NCBI GenBank assembly: GCA_050115795.1
Contig: JASFPT010000208.1
Coordinates: forward strand, 1 to 7,468
DNA from: JAIPEL01 sp050115795
GTDB lineage: Bacteria > Desulfobacterota > Desulfobacteria > Desulfobacterales > CAFBRK01
Length of the DNA: 7,468 bases
Direction: 5' to 3'
Made by a program: the position numbers and the translations under genes. The stretch's first letter is position 1. Every line of letters starts with the position of its first letter. Under the pieces are notes generated by a model. The model was not told the origin of the DNA, ran no database searches, and was given only the letters and a program-made list of their open reading frames with translations. Positions 6,078-7,468 of this stretch are shown here, piece after piece.

Positions 6078-7025
6078 TCATTCTCCTCTATTGAATTTTC
6101 GCAAGCGCTCTTTTCTTACTCTGTTACATAAAGAACAGAACGATTCCCATAATCGGAACAGATGAATAAAAATAGATAAGACAAAAATGAGGGTAAATAC
6201 TCCCGACCTAAAGCAGCACTTTATCCATTTTCCTAAATAAGGAAGATAAAATGGTTCTGACTTTTCAGTTCTTTTCTTTTGACGCATTTGGGCGGTATCG
6301 TATTTTATCGATGCACTGTTAACCATAGCGGCGTCTATGGGTTTTTGGAGTTCTTTTTTGTTTGCTTCTATGCCTACTTGGCTCCAGCATTTTTGAGGTG
6401 AAAGTTTTTTCGAAAAATACTTTGTTTTTGTCCACTTCGGCAATTTTTTTAGATTCACGTGAAATTGCTTTTTGTTCAGGTCGACTTGTTCTTTCCGTCG
6501 CGGGCCAAGAAACAAAATATTTTCCATAACATAACACTTTCCACAAGCAACGACAGCGGGGCTGTTGTGAGATTCCCAAAAAAGTTCCCCGCTGTTTTTA
6601 ATGGTAATTTTATACTTGCGGAGTCTAAAAGATTCGGAGTCGCTGGTCTTTTTTCGGGTGCTATTCCCGGCAACCTCCTTCCGGTCTTTTAGAATGGTCC
6701 ACTCGGCTTCATCTGAGTTTTGCTCGAGTTCCCACAGCTGCGCTTCGACATTTGAAACTTTTTTCCCGTCCTGACAGCGATTTATGTCAACCCCTCTGCA
6801 TAGATATCGCGTCTGTCTCCAACGGGGCAAATTTCTCAGATGATCAAGAAACTCTCCTTTCAAAAAGCCCGGGCGCTCATATTCTGCCGAGGCGATGAAA
6901 AGTATTTCTCCTTTTTTGAAGCACTTTCCTTCCTGCAGCGCTCCAAATCCGAAATGGGATTCCCATCGCAAATTGCCATTTGCTGTCTCTAAAATCTTCA
7001 GCTCTCCCAGGCGATAGTTGACCAT
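6078..7025 (-). CDS. Unrecognised membrane-anchored protein with two tandem copies of an 81-residue domain
   Basis: This 315-residue protein matches no family I know. Residues 4-84 and 133-213 align without a gap at an offset of 129, with 25 of 81 positions identical by eye. The shared core reads RL (5-6), KI (10-11), G-x-L-x-WESH (17-24), GKC (33-35), ILF (41-43), F59, L63, LP-x-W (66-69), T72, Y74 and C84. A hydrophilic linker (85-132) joins the copies. A basic region is followed by one hydrophobic helix (about 274-293), and the protein ends in a basic tail. There is no signal peptide, so the repeats may face the cytoplasm with a C-terminal anchor, or the topology may be reversed. Each repeat keeps two cysteines (C35/C84 and C164/C213). 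The start ATG has a weak GGGAAG upstream. It lies 57 nt downstream of the dihaem cytochrome gene, probably in one transcript. Confidence 0.75.
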   Translation of the reverse strand: MVNYRLGELKILETANGNLRWESHFGFGALQEGKCFKKGEILFIASAEYERPGFLKGEFLDHLRNLPRWRQTRYLCRGVDINRCQDGKKVSNVEAQLWELEQNSDEAEWTILKDRKEVAGNSTRKKTSDSESFRLRKYKITIKNSGELFWESHNSPAVVACGKCYVMENILFLGPRRKEQVDLNKKQFHVNLKKLPKWTKTKYFSKKLSPQKCWSQVGIEANKKELQKPIDAAMVNSASIKYDTAQMRQKKRTEKSEPFYLPYLGKWIKCCFRSGVFTLIFVLSIFIHLFRLWESFCSLCNRVRKERLRKFNRGE

Positions 7026-7082
7026 TTTTGTCTTCCCGGAATCATCAGATTACGTTTTGATCTTTTGTCCTGTTTATCTTTA

Positions 7083-7468
7083 TCATTGCCTCGGGATCGT
7101 TACATTATCATCGTCATAAATACCCTTTTCTGCGGTTGTATGGCAGGCCGAACAATTAGACAAAGATCCGATGGATTTGCGGCTGAAAATTGATTGAGGA
7201 ATATCATCATGTTTTTTATGGATATAGGGAATTTGGCTGATCCTCAGCGGCGTCTTATCTCTTAGGCTTTTCATAATTTTTCTGGATAGTTTTGCATTAG
7301 ATTGATTTGCTCCATTGGCTTTGAGGAACTCAGAGATCTCCAGAATTACTGGGGGAGCAATGTCGACTATTTCACCGAAATGATTATCCAAATTATCAAG
7401 AATTTTTTTCCATGAGTTTGAAGGCAGCAAGCCGGGTTGGTAGGCATAATGACATGCACCACAATTTT
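7083..7468 (-). CDS. DHC-type dihaem cytochrome c, C-terminal part (N-terminus off the window)
   Basis: The leftward frame is open to the window edge and encodes 127 visible residues. The first haem-binding motif, CGACH, lies at the very edge, followed by YAYQPGLLP and a W. The second, CSACH, lies near the C-terminus, followed by TTAEKGIYDDDNVTIPR. The DNHFG segment and IHKKHDDI provide histidines that could be the distal haem ligands. This order of features matches the dihaem cytochrome c (DHC) family, small periplasmic electron carriers often encoded near a cytochrome b561 or the SHP cytochrome. The signal peptide would be off the right edge. An in-frame TTG inside could be mistaken for a start, but the first haem motif lies upstream of it. 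The stop is followed after 57 nt by the duplicated-domain protein gene. The exact electron donor and acceptor are unknown. Confidence 0.85.
   Translation of the reverse strand, partial: NCGACHYAYQPGLLPSNSWKKILDNLDNHFGEIVDIAPPVILEISEFLKANGANQSNAKLSRKIMKSLRDKTPLRISQIPYIHKKHDDIPQSIFSRKSIGSLSNCSACHTTAEKGIYDDDNVTIPRQ

Overview
The window looks like a chromosomal segment of a GC-rich, anaerobic Gram-negative bacterium. My best guess is a Desulfobacterota (deltaproteobacterial) sulfate-reducer-like organism. That placement is inferred from the mix of gene families (bacterial archaemetzincin, Cys-rich GcvH-like protein, PrpE-type acyl-CoA ligase, dihaem cytochrome c). No marker gene in the window settles it.

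The left three quarters (about 1-5460) is GC-rich with conventional, well-spaced genes. It opens with the last residues of a Fis-type helix-turn-helix regulator, whose stop overlaps the start of a small archaemetzincin-family metalloprotease (ATGA overlap). A convergent hairpin terminator separates these from a leftward gene. That gene encodes a GcvH-like protein with an N-terminal duplicated four-cysteine module and no lipoyl-lysine. A roughly 430-bp divergent intergenic region follows. It carries candidate promoters in both directions, a possible 36-codon leader ORF, an A/T direct repeat and a small palindrome. Next comes a full-length PrpE-type propionyl-/acetyl-CoA synthetase with a perfect Shine-Dalgarno sequence and a strong bidirectional terminator. 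A separately promoted short-chain dehydrogenase/reductase follows, with its own strong terminator.

The right quarter (about 5460-7468) is clearly more AT-rich and entirely leftward. In transcription order it holds a C-terminal fragment of a DHC-type dihaem cytochrome c, an unrecognised 315-residue protein, a possible 28-codon small ORF and an NfeD-like membrane protein. The 315-residue protein consists of two ungapped copies of an 81-residue domain plus a C-terminal membrane anchor. The spacing (57 nt, 7 nt, 2 nt) suggests one transcript. The composition shift suggests acquired or accessory DNA.

The most unusual items are the duplicated-domain membrane protein next to the dihaem cytochrome, and the GcvH-like protein whose lipoylation lysine is missing while eight cysteines sit in two matched modules. 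I see no CRISPR array, tRNA, rRNA, insertion sequence or transposase.
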